From NCBI GenBank assembly GCA_964019425.1, contig OZ025791.1, positions 186,001 to 250,000 of the forward strand: 64,000 nt of DNA. Reading direction: 5' to 3'. This document shows, piece by piece, positions 44,150 through 55,351 of this stretch. A program made the position numbers and the translations under genes. Position 1 is the stretch's first letter; every line of letters starts with the position of its first letter. The notes beneath the pieces were generated by a model that ran no database searches, was not told where the DNA came from, and was given only the letters and a program-made list of their open reading frames with translations. The DNA is from Flectonema sp. DT1601 (taxonomy: Eukaryota; Euglenozoa; Diplonemea; Diplonemida; Diplonemidae).

Positions 44150-46774
44150 TTACTGTGAGAAAGTTTCAGCAGTAATTCCCTCCTTTTCGACCTGCTCAGC
44201 GAATTTCAGTTTAACATCGAGAGCCTCAATTCCCTGCTTCATTGATAGTGCGAACCCACTCAAATTCTTGGTTTCCAACAACTTCTTCATTTCAGTACCT
44301 TCCTCACGGGAAACCAACCCAGAGAAGAAACATTTGACTACTGATGAGAACATCATCTTCGACGTTCCAACAAACTTGTAGAGTGCATCATAATGATTGT
44401 TTGCAATATCCTTCATCAACTCTCCTCCAACAACGTCTCCATCAATGCTGGTTGCGCACATGGAACGTATGATGTAAATAAAGTCCTGATTACGAACCTT
44501 TCCACTTGTTAATCCCCACAAGATCCAATCTTTTTGAACCTTTAAATCTTTACATCTGGATACCGCAACATGAATAGAGTTTCTCAATCTGCTTTCGTCA
44601 GAGCTGTTGTGAACTTCACGAAGCTTCTCAACAATTTCAACACCCTTCATTCTGACGAGAAGCCCAAAGACTGCACCCTGAATGTCGGAAATGAGACGAG
44701 GGGTCTCTCTGTCTGCAAGGAAGTCATTAAAACGTCCTTCAGCTTCCTTAATGATTTCCTCATTTTGTGTTACCGAACACAAAAGAGATACCGCGACAGC
44801 ACGAAGGATCTTCGTATTATCATCGTCAGTCTCTCTGTTTTCCCATCCAAGCTTTTCGACGATTGGTGCTGCCTGTTCCTCGGCCTTGCTCGCGACAACT
44901 CTCAATAACTCCTTCTTGTTTTCAAGTTTTGTGTACTTCAAGTTGCTAATAATAATCGACCACGAGGTAGCTAAACGAGACCACACCTTGTCGTTCTCCT
45001 CACCAACGTAGCTATTTAAGAGTTTCATGAAGTCTTTTTGTGATACTTCTCCACATCGGAGTAGAGCGGTGTAATCAGAAAGGAGACCAATACGGTCTTC
45101 AGCGGTTAAGTCCTTCATTGCATCTGTTAGTCTCTGTAGCATATCAGTTTCGTACTTAACACGAAGCGGCGCGTGTTGACCAAAGTTGACCTTCAGCCAT
45201 CCCTCTCCGTTGGCGGTGTACGTGCCGGACTTTTCGCTCAAAATTTGTGCAGGTTCTTCTCCTTTGTCTGTTCCAAGGAATACTGGAACCATCCATTTCT
45301 TGTCGCTATCTCCATCCAATACTGAACCGTCAGCAACGAACCATTTCTGATTGAGAGTAATTGTTGTCTTACCGTCAGCAATCTTCCTATCAGTTACTGT
45401 CAACAGAGGAAATCCCATCTTTGATGTCCACGAGGACATCATCTCGTGAATTGGCTGACCAGAAGCTTCCTGGAAAGCATTCCAGAGATCATCAGTTTCG
45501 GTATTCTGGTATTGATGCTTCTTCAGGTATGAACTGAGACCCTTACGGAAGTTGTCTTTTCCAATCATTTTATAAATAAGACGAACAACAGAAGCACCTT
45601 TATAGTACGAAATTGCGTCGAAAACTTCATCAACGTCTTCAGCACGTTCGATGTCAACCTGAATAGGGTGACTGGAGCGGAGAGAATCGAGATCAAGGGC
45701 ACCAGATTGTTCGCAGGAGACGAAGGACTCCCAGATTTTCCATTCTGGAAAGATACTTTCAGCACAAAACGTTTGCATCCAGCAAGCAAAACCTTCGTTA
45801 AGCCACAATCCATCCCACCAAGCCATCGTAACTAAATTACCAAACCATTGATGTGCTAACTCATGAGTAACAACAGTACAAACTCTTTGTTTTGTTGCCA
45901 TCGATGATCTGGAAGGATCGATTAACATATCCACCTCACGGTAGGCTACTAATCCCCAGTTCTCCATCGCACCAGCGGAGAAGTCAGGAATAGCAATCAT
46001 ATCGCACTTAGGAAGTGGGTACGGAATGCCAAAGTAGTCGTTGTAGAATTCTAACGACTTTACTGCCATCTCCAAACAGAATGAAAGTAATTTTGATTTT
46101 CCAGGTGTGCACAAACAGCGAACGAGAGTACCGTTTTTAGTTGTTCCCTGAATGAAATCAAACTCTCCAACAATAAGAGCCAACAGGTACGTTGACATCT
46201 TTGGTGACGGCAAGAATGAAGTTTTTGACTTTCCATTCGGAAGTTGCTCAACCTTCGATTCAGGCATGTTTGAGATCGCCATCATTGAAGACTTGTGAAT
46301 GATAGTGATGTTGAAGATTGCTTTTCTCGATGGCTCATCCCAACAAGGGAAGCATCGGCGAGCGTCTGTTGCCTCGAATTGAGAAGTTGCGAGGTATTTC
46401 GTCTCACCTGAGAGTGATTTGTATGAAGATCTGTAAAAACCAACCATTTGATCATTTAGGTTTCCACGGAAGCTAAGTGACAGGGTTGCTTTTCCAGCGC
46501 AGAGCGGGGACGCAAATCGAATGGTGGCAGTGAACTCCTTGAAATTCATATCAATACCGACAGCATCAATCTTCTTACCTTCAGCATCTGTAGCACTGGC
46601 AGAATCGATTGTCAGGTCAAGCGCATGCAGAACTACGGATTCGGTTTTCTCATTCACTTCAACATTAATTGTCTCACTTCCATCAAATTTAAAGGTCGTC
46701 AAATCCGGTTCTACAGTCAGGTTGTACTCCAGAGGGACTACTGTGTCGGGAAGAAGTACTCTCGAGGATGCCAT
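44150..46774 (-). CDS. M1-family zinc aminopeptidase, puromycin-sensitive type
   Basis: Cytosolic metallo-aminopeptidase that trims N-terminal residues of peptides, including proteasome products. 874 aa from ATG 46774, which follows a CAG acceptor by about 24 nt. Substrate-anchoring GAMEN at 268-272; zinc site HELAH at 304-308 with third ligand Glu327 in WLNEGFA; FEATDARRCFPCWDEP at 133-148 is typical of the family. The ERAP-like C-terminal helical domain is complete. No signal peptide or membrane anchor, supporting the NPEPPS-like cytosolic branch. Confidence 0.95.
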   Translation of the reverse strand: MASSRVLLPDTVVPLEYNLTVEPDLTTFKFDGSETINVEVNEKTESVVLHALDLTIDSASATDAEGKKIDAVGIDMNFKEFTATIRFASPLCAGKATLSLSFRGNLNDQMVGFYRSSYKSLSGETKYLATSQFEATDARRCFPCWDEPSRKAIFNITIIHKSSMMAISNMPESKVEQLPNGKSKTSFLPSPKMSTYLLALIVGEFDFIQGTTKNGTLVRCLCTPGKSKLLSFCLEMAVKSLEFYNDYFGIPYPLPKCDMIAIPDFSAGAMENWGLVAYREVDMLIDPSRSSMATKQRVCTVVTHELAHQWFGNLVTMAWWDGLWLNEGFACWMQTFCAESIFPEWKIWESFVSCEQSGALDLDSLRSSHPIQVDIERAEDVDEVFDAISYYKGASVVRLIYKMIGKDNFRKGLSSYLKKHQYQNTETDDLWNAFQEASGQPIHEMMSSWTSKMGFPLLTVTDRKIADGKTTITLNQKWFVADGSVLDGDSDKKWMVPVFLGTDKGEEPAQILSEKSGTYTANGEGWLKVNFGQHAPLRVKYETDMLQRLTDAMKDLTAEDRIGLLSDYTALLRCGEVSQKDFMKLLNSYVGEENDKVWSRLATSWSIIISNLKYTKLENKKELLRVVASKAEEQAAPIVEKLGWENRETDDDNTKILRAVAVSLLCSVTQNEEIIKEAEGRFNDFLADRETPRLISDIQGAVFGLLVRMKGVEIVEKLREVHNSSDESRLRNSIHVAVSRCKDLKVQKDWILWGLTSGKVRNQDFIYIIRSMCATSIDGDVVGGELMKDIANNHYDALYKFVGTSKMMFSSVVKCFFSGLVSREEGTEMKKLLETKNLSGFALSMKQGIEALDVKLKFAEQVEKEGITAETFSQ

Positions 46775-46905
46775 TTTATGGTAACTTTCGCTTTCTGGGA
46801 GAATTATAATAAAACACAACAAACTGTAAGAACACTTAGGAGACGATGAAAGATTAATGGCTTAATTCAGAGCAGGTATTAATTATCACTTAGTAAGCCT
46901 TGTTG

Positions 46906-47649
46906 CTATACTAAGATTGGATAATAATTACTCGTCACTACAGTTGGTGCTCTTGGAAACCTGTCTGCGGACAGCGGGAAATCAAAAACTGAGATTTTGA
47001 TCACACGAGGCAGCGAATGTGCTCCCCGGAAGACAGCTGTCTGTGTAACGAGACAGTTAGAAATAATTGAAGTGAAAACAGGAGGGTAGTGAGTTGTAGC
47101 AGAAGGTGACTTACAACTATCACCGTAAATACTCCAATTAGGGATACTCGGTAATGGATCATCATTTAATGAAATTACAACAACAGATGACAATCCGATA
47201 AAAGACGTGATAACAACTTCACCAGTCGAACTAATCTTCACGTCCTTCACAAGCTCAGAATTCCTTCTTCTGTCGCTAACATGACAGTTGCCATAACAAC
47301 CAGATTCTAAGTAACAAATATTATCATTGTTTGATGTAACATCATCCCACAAAGTAATAGCAGTCGAACTCAAACAATAATCGTTCGTTACATTTCCCCA
47401 AGGCGATGCAGTATTCGCTTCAACAACAACTCTTTCAATCACAAATGAATCCGCACCTCCAGAATCAACCAGCGTTGTATAAAATAAATACCAAAAAGTT
47501 ATTATCATGACCGAGCCTTTTAATAATGTGTCACGTGAGCATTCTATTGGTGGGATGTCATCATCGTAATCGTAGTTATCATCGTTGGGGGGTTGGGCTC
47601 TTCTTATTGAACCTCTGTTGTTTAGTATGTCTCTAACTTTCATAGTCAT
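46906..47649 (-). CDS. Unrecognised single-pass membrane protein
   Basis: 247 aa from ATG 47649. A charged, acidic N-terminus (YDYDDDIPP) is followed by one hydrophobic helix (GSVMIITFWYLFYTTL, about 45-60) and a Cys-containing, probably extracytoplasmic region (CYLESGCYGNCH). No family recognised. Its downstream spacing to the aminopeptidase is only about 130 bases. Confidence 0.55.
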   Translation of the reverse strand: MTMKVRDILNNRGSIRRAQPPNDDNYDYDDDIPPIECSRDTLLKGSVMIITFWYLFYTTLVDSGGADSFVIERVVVEANTASPWGNVTNDYCLSSTAITLWDDVTSNNDNICYLESGCYGNCHVSDRRRNSELVKDVKISSTGEVVITSFIGLSSVVVISLNDDPLPSIPNWSIYGDSCKSPSATTHYPPVFTSIISNCLVTQTAVFRGAHSLPRVIKISVFDFPLSADRFPRAPTVVTSNYYPILV

Positions 47650-48198
47650 CAGAAATACGATAACTCATTCTCTGTACCTGAAAAAGGAAAATGTTTAACA
47701 CAAATTACTACAAACTGTGAAGACAGAAATCTCAACTAACCTTTTTCTGTGTAATCATTTTTTCACATTTCTGAAAAAGAAGGGAAAAAAAAAAAAAAAT
47801 GTTTAAAACAACTTCTTGATCAACAAAAAAAAAAAAAAAAAAAAAAAATTGAAATTGAAATAATATTATAGCAGCATAAGATTAAACATAATTGTTCGTT
47901 ACCATACTTTTTTTTTTTAACTAAAATAAAAAGTATTGTTTGTTCCCCAGCTAACTAAGAATACCTAAAATATTGTGATAAAAACATACAACCACCATTG
48001 AAGATTGAAATGAAAGAAGAAAAAAAAAAAAAGAAAAAAAAGACAAAAGGAACTAACCAGCATTTGTTGAAGATAAGTTCGACAGATGACCATAAAAACT
48101 GTTCTCGCTGCACAGTCTGAGAGATGCTCAGGTCTTTTTAGTAATCCTGGTCCAACATCTATTCTGAGGTATGTGAACACTGCTATCAGAAATATCAA
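47650..48198. other. Intergenic, homopolymer-rich
   Basis: About 550 bases with long A runs on the plus strand (47787-47800, 47826-47849, 48018-48040), i.e. T-rich tracts on the sense strand of the downstream gene. A short hydrophobic frame at 47965-48198 is made of these runs and not supported. Confidence 0.55.
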
Positions 48199-49281
48199 TT
48201 AGTCAATTCCCTCATAACACATCTGTCTTAAGTAGTCCCACGTGAGAAACTGTGCTACAGTGAACGGGCCGATCTTTAGCCAGGTGGCCAGATAGCCTTT
48301 AAATAGTGATCCCTGTTTGTTTTAATTTTTATATAAATTACAATTGACTCAACAGCCATAAAGAAACCATTCATAGACATACTGTGCCTTCTTCTCTTGC
48401 TATGCGTACGAAGCAGTCGACGATACCTTTATAAATACCGCTTCCGTGTAAATTCTGCTGCACCATCAGTCTTGTTTTGATGATGTCGAGTGGTGCTCCA
48501 ACACCAGCACTTGCGAAACCTGTTTGATTATTTCATTGAAAGAGTAAGATGTTATACTGTCTGTTTGGTAGCATCTAAAAGACTCATCATGAGCTCTGGT
48601 ACATCAATAACAAGAATTCATACCTGCCGTTGTCGAGGCGAAAACTATAGAAGCCAGCGGATCTAAAGAGAGTTGTGCCTCGCCATATTCCCGAATCTCG
48701 TCATAAACAGAAAGCTGTACTGCATGGACTAATGCAGAACGCTGTACGCTAGGCCATACACCACCCATTAAACCTTGAGGTGAGGTTCTCTCACCTCCTT
48801 TGTATAAACATTTTAAATTATCGACTGAGTATTTACTGAACCCACGAAGAAGACGACCTAGAGATGGGCACTGCTCACGTGGGACTGCCTGAATCACAAC
48901 TTTGCATCGCTCCAACGGGTTTGAGAGGATAGTCGCCAGGACACCAGAGAGCGCTGCCCAGAGAGTTCGTTCTGAGAAGTTCGGATCAGCACTTCCTAAA
49001 TACTCTTTTAGTACTTCGTACGTTTGTAACCTACAGCTGCTGTATAAGAATTGGTGACAACAAGCTACAGCTCCTCCTCTCCATAATCCTTGTGTTCCAT
49101 TAGATTTAATTATATCTCTCAAAACCATCCATCCACGTGGCCTTGTTCTGGCGTCTTCAAAGAACCCGCCCTTGTGAAGCTGCAGTTGAATTTTCACGAC
49201 GTCTACTGGATTTGTAATGAGCTGACCAACAGCTCCACCCATCCCACCACATGCTGCACCAATTATCCAATCGCTTCCCAT
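48199..49281 (-). CDS. Mitochondrial carrier (SLC25 family)
   Basis: Six-helix inner-membrane solute carrier. Three exons, complement(join(48199..48312,48383..48519,48624..49281)), 302 aa; phases 1 and 0, donors GTATGA and GTATGT. Three repeats each carry a carrier signature: PVDVVK (repeat 1), PLERCK (repeat 2), PLDIIK (repeat 3), with LWRGG, LYKGG and LFKGY segments after the loops. ATG at 49281 chosen; it follows CAG acceptors by 10-20 nt. The transported substrate cannot be told. Confidence 0.92.
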
Positions 49282-49651
49282 CACATTCCGTCGACTGAAT
49301 CTGAAATTATTTCAAATAATAATTAAAATTAAATTATCAAACTAATAATTAACTTGTAGAACTTTACCTGAAAACAACTTCCTCAAAACATTTAATTATC
49401 TGAACAAAAGAGAAGTTACGAAAAATGTGATCCACTCTGCGGGAGATGTATCATCTAGAGTAGAATAAGAAAATAAAAATAAGAAAATCTATTTTCAGGA
49501 CAGCAACTGGGAATGGCAATTAGAATTACTTCTTCAGTTTGGAATCCTTTTATTTATTTAATAGTTTTTTAGAACATGTAAGCTGAGTAATTATAATTAC
49601 CAACAGTTCAATGTTCTGATAGTTCACATTAACAGAGTATGGTGATGATGT
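49282..49651. other. Intergenic
   Basis: AT-rich spacer of about 370 bases; nothing recognised. Confidence 0.5.
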
Positions 49652-51241
49652 TTAAATGTTTGGAACTACTAACGTGGGGTGCTTCTTTATGGTGTCAGCA
49701 GTTCCGATATAAATCTCTCGATGAACTCTCGCAAACCTGCTTTCAACAGACTCATCAACATGTTGGAACTTCTGGCGGTGCTGCTGTTGTTGTTCGATTA
49801 TGGAACTGTTTTCACGATTTAATTTCATAAGGTGCGTCATCTTCCTCTTGAGCATCGTCTCATAGGAATGACAGAGAGCCAGGTCTTCCTCTCGTCGTGT
49901 TTCGCAATCAAACATTTTTGCTTCAGTTCGATCGAGTCGTTCTCTAAGACGATCAGCAGTTGCGGCTTTTTCAAGTGCGACTTCAAGTTCTTCTGAAGTT
50001 CTCTTTAAAGCCTCTTGAACATCAAAATAGTCGCTCGTTTTCTCCTCAGCGATTCGTATCTTGTCCGTCAGCTTTGTGATCCGCTCTTCACCTTCCATTA
50101 AAGAACGCTCACTACTGGCAGATACTATTCTTCTCTTTAATTTCTCGTTTCTTGTTGAGATTTTTTTCCTGCACTTCATTTCTGAAGATATTAATTCTTC
50201 CCTCGTCCACATTTCAAAGTTTATTGCCAGCTGTATTTGTAGTCCCTTTCGAAGTGTTTCCTCGGCTCGAAGTTTCACTTCCATAGCAGCGAGGGATTCC
50301 TTTAAACTCCACACCTCCGCGGGTGTAATTAAAGTTGACAAAGGGTTGCCAGCATCTGTTTCTCCAAACTCTTCGTCGTCATTCGAAACCTGAACTTCAA
50401 CAGCAGCTCTGATCGGATTGTCAGTCTGAGAAGCTTCTGCAACAACTGTTTGTGAGACGTCAGTCTGTACAGCGATTGACGTCATGACTGCTGGCTGTGC
50501 TATTGTTTGTTGATTGGAAGAGGGTTTTGGTGAACTTATTATTTCTAATTGTGCTTCTTCATCTGCCGCAGATGCCGCCAAATCACTCGATCTCTGACTG
50601 CTAATTGCAATAGTCTCTTCAGTAGTTCGGGTATAAGATGTTAAACTACCTCGTGGTGCTCTCCATCCACTCGACTGACTACCAGCTGGAGTGCTGTATG
50701 AAGTGACAGTTGGTGTCGATGGCTGAAATGAAGAACTTGAAGAAGGTGATTTCCGCCACCGGGAGCGGAATGCAGGAACTTGGGTTCCATGAGAGGATAT
50801 TGAGGCATTTAATAGAAATGGAAATGCACTGCCATCCACACCTACAGAAGACACTCTAGAGTTTGTGTTTCCAGAAGGAGATGTTCTATCGGAACAGGAG
50901 CAAAGTGATGTTTGGTTTTGACAAACGTTGCAGTCGGGAGAAGAGATAGTCACTGAAGGTGAAGAAGATGTTGTAGGTGATGATGTAGTGACAGAACATT
51001 CACAACAAGAACCACAAGAAGAAGAAACCTGACTACTACTACAATGTGAGCATTCACTAGAGACTGACGGTGTTGATACGCATCCACAACTTCTGTCAGC
51101 TTCCTGTTGACGTCTTTTAAGTTCCCGCTTTTCAATTTCGACTTTCCGCAACTTCTCTGTATCCAACAAAAACGGTTGTCGACCTTCTACACCTTCCAAC
51201 ACTCTCGGATAATTCTGCCTAACCCATTCATCATGATCCAT
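49652..51241 (-). CDS. Unrecognised coiled-coil protein
   Basis: 529 aa from ATG 51241, 7 nt after a CAG acceptor. Residues 40-270 are Ser/Thr-rich and disordered with Cys-dense stretches (CSHCSSSQVSSSCGSC). Residues about 310-510 form a long coiled coil rich in E, K, R and L (SLKESLAAMEVKLRAEETLR, KLTDKIRIAEEK). No named domain seen; cytoskeletal or centrosomal role is only a guess. Confidence 0.65.
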   Translation of the reverse strand: MDHDEWVRQNYPRVLEGVEGRQPFLLDTEKLRKVEIEKRELKRRQQEADRSCGCVSTPSVSSECSHCSSSQVSSSCGSCCECSVTTSSPTTSSSPSVTISSPDCNVCQNQTSLCSCSDRTSPSGNTNSRVSSVGVDGSAFPFLLNASISSHGTQVPAFRSRWRKSPSSSSSFQPSTPTVTSYSTPAGSQSSGWRAPRGSLTSYTRTTEETIAISSQRSSDLAASAADEEAQLEIISSPKPSSNQQTIAQPAVMTSIAVQTDVSQTVVAEASQTDNPIRAAVEVQVSNDDEEFGETDAGNPLSTLITPAEVWSLKESLAAMEVKLRAEETLRKGLQIQLAINFEMWTREELISSEMKCRKKISTRNEKLKRRIVSASSERSLMEGEERITKLTDKIRIAEEKTSDYFDVQEALKRTSEELEVALEKAATADRLRERLDRTEAKMFDCETRREEDLALCHSYETMLKRKMTHLMKLNRENSSIIEQQQQHRQKFQHVDESVESRFARVHREIYIGTADTIKKHPTLVVPNI

Positions 51242-51544
51242 ATCTGTGAGCTGTCAGAACAAGTATTAATACATTCTTCTCAAGGACTTTGGAGTCACGA
51301 AAACCAAACTACGAAACGACGAATAAATGGAAATGAAACTCACGGAGCACACAAACATTTTAAGAACTAACAAAGTAATAACTCAAAGTAACGCGGGGTA
51401 GTCATCACGAATTGACTAAAGTTTCATCATACGAATACTTGACTGCTGTTCTGCAACTGCTGTTCGCGAAAAGCTTGTCGTCGATTCTTTAAGGCACTGT
51501 AGCTAATGGGACTTTAAAAACAACCTCATAAAGTATCGCAGAGG
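51242..51544. other. Intergenic
   Basis: About 300 bases; nothing recognised. Confidence 0.45.
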
Positions 51545-52168
51545 TTAGTTGTCATCTGCAGGTTCTTCTTTTTCTGTTGTAGTTGTCTCTTCAGGTTCAG
51601 GTACAGGTGCCTCACCTTCGAGTTCTCCCTCTGCAGCTTCGTCAACGTCGTCTTCTCCTTCAGGGGATTCTTCCCTCACAGGTGCGGATTCGATGAATGC
51701 ATCGATTTTACTCTGATTTGATTATTTAACATAAATCACAAATAATAAATGAAACTGGGTAACAGTAGTGCTAAAGATACAAACCTGTTGTGCGTCATTA
51801 CTCGATTTCAATGGTCCGTATTGTGCTTCAGCATAACGATAAGTCTTAGCTAGTCTGGTATTTGCGTTACCAAGCTTTGATTGAAGTAAACCAACACGTT
51901 TTTTAATGTCTGACAGCTTCTGAAGGTATGTTCCAACCTGAGGCAGTGATGAACATTGCGCAGCGTCTTCGAGCTTTCTACTGAGCTGAGTGACACAGGT
52001 TTCGAGCTCTCTCTGGCTTACCTGAACTTTATGGATAGCATCGGTGTGCTGAACAGCCAACGGTTCTAACATCTGAGACACTCCGGCAGCGAACATCGTC
52101 TCTGTCATCTCTTTCTCTTTGAGGAGTCGCTCAGGTTGCGACTCCGGCTGCGATGGTTCTGAAGCCAT
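51545..52168 (-). CDS. Snapin/BLOC1S7-like coiled-coil protein
   Basis: Two exons, complement(join(51545..51712,51785..52168)), 183 aa; donor GTTTGT, acceptor CAG, phase 0. The helical core aligns by eye with snapin: MLEPLAVQHTDAIHKVQVSQ then RELETCVTQLSRKL, and later LPQVGTYLQKLSDIKKRV with NANTRLAKTYR. Snapin belongs to BLOC-1 and BORC, which act in lysosome-related trafficking. Exon 2 adds a very acidic tail (EGEDDVDEAAEGELEGE), not typical of snapin. ATG follows CAG by 13 nt. Another small BLOC/BORC subunit is possible. Confidence 0.6.
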
Positions 52169-52717
52169 CCTTTCAGTGTTGCTGTTTAATAAAATAAATA
52201 ATTAAATTAATGAAGTGAATCAGTTTTTCAATTACTTTATTGGTCTCAACATGATATGTGTTCTGAGATATGAAATATTCTTCTTAGCGAAAGACAAACA
52301 AAACTCCACATGAAGAACTTGTCAGTTAGTTTTCTGACAGGTGGCAATTTAGTCAAAACTGATATTTATTTGATAAACTTTCCTGAGGGGGTGCGGGATA
52401 GACAGTCGGGGGATTGGTCGTCCCCATCTCATTCTTGAGATTTACCCAACCACAGATCTCCCATCGCAGATTCTCACAAGAAGGGCCTTAAGACACTATG
52501 CGGCCACTTATTTAAGAAAGAGTTCTTATTCTAAAATAGGACAGTTTATGTGTGTGAGTAGCATAAAGAAAACGCCTCAGAAAAAGTATTTCAAATAAAC
52601 TAATGCCCAGCTATACTAGCGTAAAACGATTGGTTTTCAGGATATCAATCTTCTAACCAAAACCATTCCTGTTCTACTACAGGTGGTTAGCTTGTTGCTG
52701 GTTGCTGTCTGTACTTA
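52169..52717. other. Intergenic with a GC-rich patch
   Basis: A C/G-rich patch at about 52383-52430 stands out. On the minus strand a 44-codon open stretch crosses it, reading RWEICGWVNLKNEMG and a Pro-rich tail, with an AAG acceptor-like site before it. This could be a 3' exon but also chance. No other feature. Confidence 0.35.
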
Positions 52718-53768
52718 TCAACGACTGTAACGAGATACAAAACAAAGCGGAGAAGAGAGCTGTTTTATTATTATTATAATTTGTTTTAAATCATTGAATG
52801 AAATGTGTTTCTTTTATTAAAAATTAAAAAAAAAATAATAATAATAATTCATACATCGCGACAAAACCATATATCAAAGTTACCTGAAGCCATGACGGAA
52901 AGAACCACCCGAGTGGAATGAGTGCCACAGGCCAAAGCAGTTCAATTATCCAGTCCTTTCTCATTGTGTCCACTTCTAAGAAGAAGTTCTTCCAAACACT
53001 TAGTGAGCGTCGTTCCTGTTTTAGTTTGTTATTATTACAGAATCGAATAGTAAAAGATTACTAGAATGTATTTATTCATACCATCATTGCAGGAAGCATC
53101 TCTTTTACAATCATAAAGTCTTTGTATCCGTTGCTGAAACAGGTAATCACAAAACCAATCGCCAGAATAAAATTAGTTGGAAATATCACTACCAAAGTAA
53201 ACAATACCAACCCAACATGTGGTACTAATAACATGATACTGACGGCAGCATAGTAGAATGCTGAGGTTTCAGCATCTCCAAAGTACGACAATGCTTCAGT
53301 AAAGACTGCTGCTTCAACAAGAATGAGGTACAAACTACCAATGCGAGGTGCGTAGAAGAACAGAACCATTAGAACAAGAACTCTAAACTGATTACGCCTC
53401 ATGTACTCCCAATAATCAATTTTATTAGCAGGTGTACAGAGACACTCATCACGCAACACATCAAGATGAGCGAGAAACTTAACTCTATGAACTGGATTCT
53501 CAACACCTAAGAATTCTAAATGAGATTCTTTCATATAAAACAGAGTTGGACCGTCAACAGAGTTTGCTAAGAAAGCATCAGCGTACTCCGGATACCTAAC
53601 AGTTCTCCTAATCCAATTCTTTACATCTTCTTCATTCCACTTCACTGGGTGACCCGGTTGAAGCTTTGCAGTTACTTCCGGAGTACCTGTTCCCATGAAT
53701 ACCCAAACCAGTCCAACAATCACAATCACCACAGCTCCTAGCCCGGCAAACTGAAGACCTCTTCCCAT
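52718..53768 (-). CDS. SAM-domain multi-pass membrane protein, BFAR-like without RING
   Basis: Three exons, complement(join(52718..52759,52884..53015,53082..53768)), 286 aa; donors GTATGA and GTAACT, phase 0 throughout. A hydrophobic N-terminal helix (VVIVIVGLVWVFMG) precedes a SAM domain (about 42-108: VKWNEEDVKNWIRR, YADAFLANSVDGPTLFYM). Then IDYWEYMRRNQFRVLVLMVL and APRIGSLYLIL match the region after the SAM domain in the animal ER protein BFAR (WEYKAVNPGRSLFLLYAL, SPRLSLLYLYLF). Further membrane helices follow. The RING finger of BFAR is absent. Last exon is short and least certain. Confidence 0.75.
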
Positions 53769-54112
53769 TGTTATTTATTGCAATTTGCGGCTTCGTTAAG
53801 AGAAATGTTATTCTTTAAATAGCCAGTATTTAAGATGTTTCCCCGACACTAACACCTTACTGATCAAATTAAGCTTTTGTCTGTTTAAAGGAAGTACCGT
53901 AACAATCTGATCCACAAAAAGAATACCCTTCGCACACGAATGAATAATGCGGAAGCATACTCAAAGGTGATAACATAATGGCATTTGGAACACACAGAAG
54001 TGGTTCAAATAAGCAGAAAAAACGCAGAAAGCGAAACAGCGTCGTAAAACCCGAGCGGTGACTGATTGACGACATAAAGAACAGGGAAGCCCGTTCTAAT
54101 ACCTCACAAGAC
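53769..54112. other. Intergenic
   Basis: About 340 bases; a minus-strand frame at 53869-54075 (68 codons) has no support. Nothing else seen. Confidence 0.45.
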
Positions 54113-55351
54113 TTAAATCGGAAATGTCTTAATCTGTTCCATAATTCGAGTACTCATGTATAGTAAGACTGTAAACTCATCAAAATTAAGACAATCAGAA
54201 TCTTTAATATCTTGAGATTGTTGAGCAATAAGTGAACTAGTGATTCGCCAAGCCGTAACTAAAGTTCTCTTTTTGAGGTCAGGGTCATCAGATCTGGAGA
54301 TATGATCAAGAACGAGATGTGTGACAGATGACTTTCGGAGGTGCCTTCCAGGAAGGGAACCATCAACTTGAAGGATGTTAAATAAACGAGAGAAAGCTTC
54401 TCGTGTCTTGACGGCGGATGTGATGCCGAAAACGAGCGAAACGAATTCAACAAAATCAACGAGTCCATCGCTGTCCTTATCGATGGCTGCGAATATCCAA
54501 CTGATAGTGGCATCGTCAAGAGGGGGCTCAGGTTTTAATAACAAAAGTAAGAAATTAGAAAATGCCGACACCGTAAGCGGGTCATTCAAACTCCCAACGA
54601 CCGTTGCATACAACTTTTGTAATTTTACCGGAGACATTCCCTGAAATAATAGTGGTAGTGGAGATCTCTTTAAGCTAACCATTTGCTGTACTCTGCCACT
54701 TTTCATAGCAGTTATTACTTTAGCTCCTACTGATGCTTGGTGTTCACTTGTTAGTATTTCGTGATGCTTTTTCTCAAACTCTTCGAGTTGTTGTTTCACA
54801 TCGTCAGCGTGAGTCCTATTTATTCGTTCTGCTCGTCTTCGCATCTCTCTCCCAATTATAAAATCACCTGACCCGGTTGTGGAACTCATTATTGACATTA
54901 CTGCTGTTGGTGAAAGTGGTCTTCCAATTAGCCTCCGCTTTCCTGTTTCACCCAACTGAGGACCAGAATTCTTTTCCAAGAAAACGTCGCGAATATCTCT
55001 TGGTACCGTTTGTGAAAAGCTTAGTAAGTGTAATCTCCTTGGACTTCTCCTCCATTCACCACTTCTTTGGTCGAAAATCACTCGCTTTTTCCCAATCTCA
55101 TCCTGTTGAAGAGTGTCCTTCACGCAGGGCTTTGCGTCACGGGACTCGGTATTTCCCTCGAGTGCTTTCTTTATTTTGCTCTGAAGAGTGTTGTCAACGA
55201 GCATCCTTAAAACCTTATCCGTGGCGAGTGTTTTGCTTTCAGGTTGACGAGAGTTGCTGTGGTCAGAGAGAAAGTCTGCGATTGTTCCTTTCTGACCTGT
55301 TCCATACCCGAGAAAGTTTCCCTCATATGATATGGAAATTCGTCTTCCCAT
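54113..55351 (-). CDS. EF-hand protein, otherwise unrecognised
   Basis: 412 aa, single exon. One clear EF-hand loop, DKDSDGLVDFVE (about residue 289), follows a helix (TISWIFAAI) and precedes FVSLVFGI, giving a standard Ca2+-binding site. A second degenerate hand may lie at DSDCLNFDEFTVLL near the C-terminus. The N-terminal 200 residues are basic and contain no recognised domain. Likely a calcium sensor. Confidence 0.7.
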   Translation of the reverse strand: MGRRISISYEGNFLGYGTGQKGTIADFLSDHSNSRQPESKTLATDKVLRMLVDNTLQSKIKKALEGNTESRDAKPCVKDTLQQDEIGKKRVIFDQRSGEWRRSPRRLHLLSFSQTVPRDIRDVFLEKNSGPQLGETGKRRLIGRPLSPTAVMSIMSSTTGSGDFIIGREMRRRAERINRTHADDVKQQLEEFEKKHHEILTSEHQASVGAKVITAMKSGRVQQMVSLKRSPLPLLFQGMSPVKLQKLYATVVGSLNDPLTVSAFSNFLLLLLKPEPPLDDATISWIFAAIDKDSDGLVDFVEFVSLVFGITSAVKTREAFSRLFNILQVDGSLPGRHLRKSSVTHLVLDHISRSDDPDLKKRTLVTAWRITSSLIAQQSQDIKDSDCLNFDEFTVLLYMSTRIMEQIKTFPI

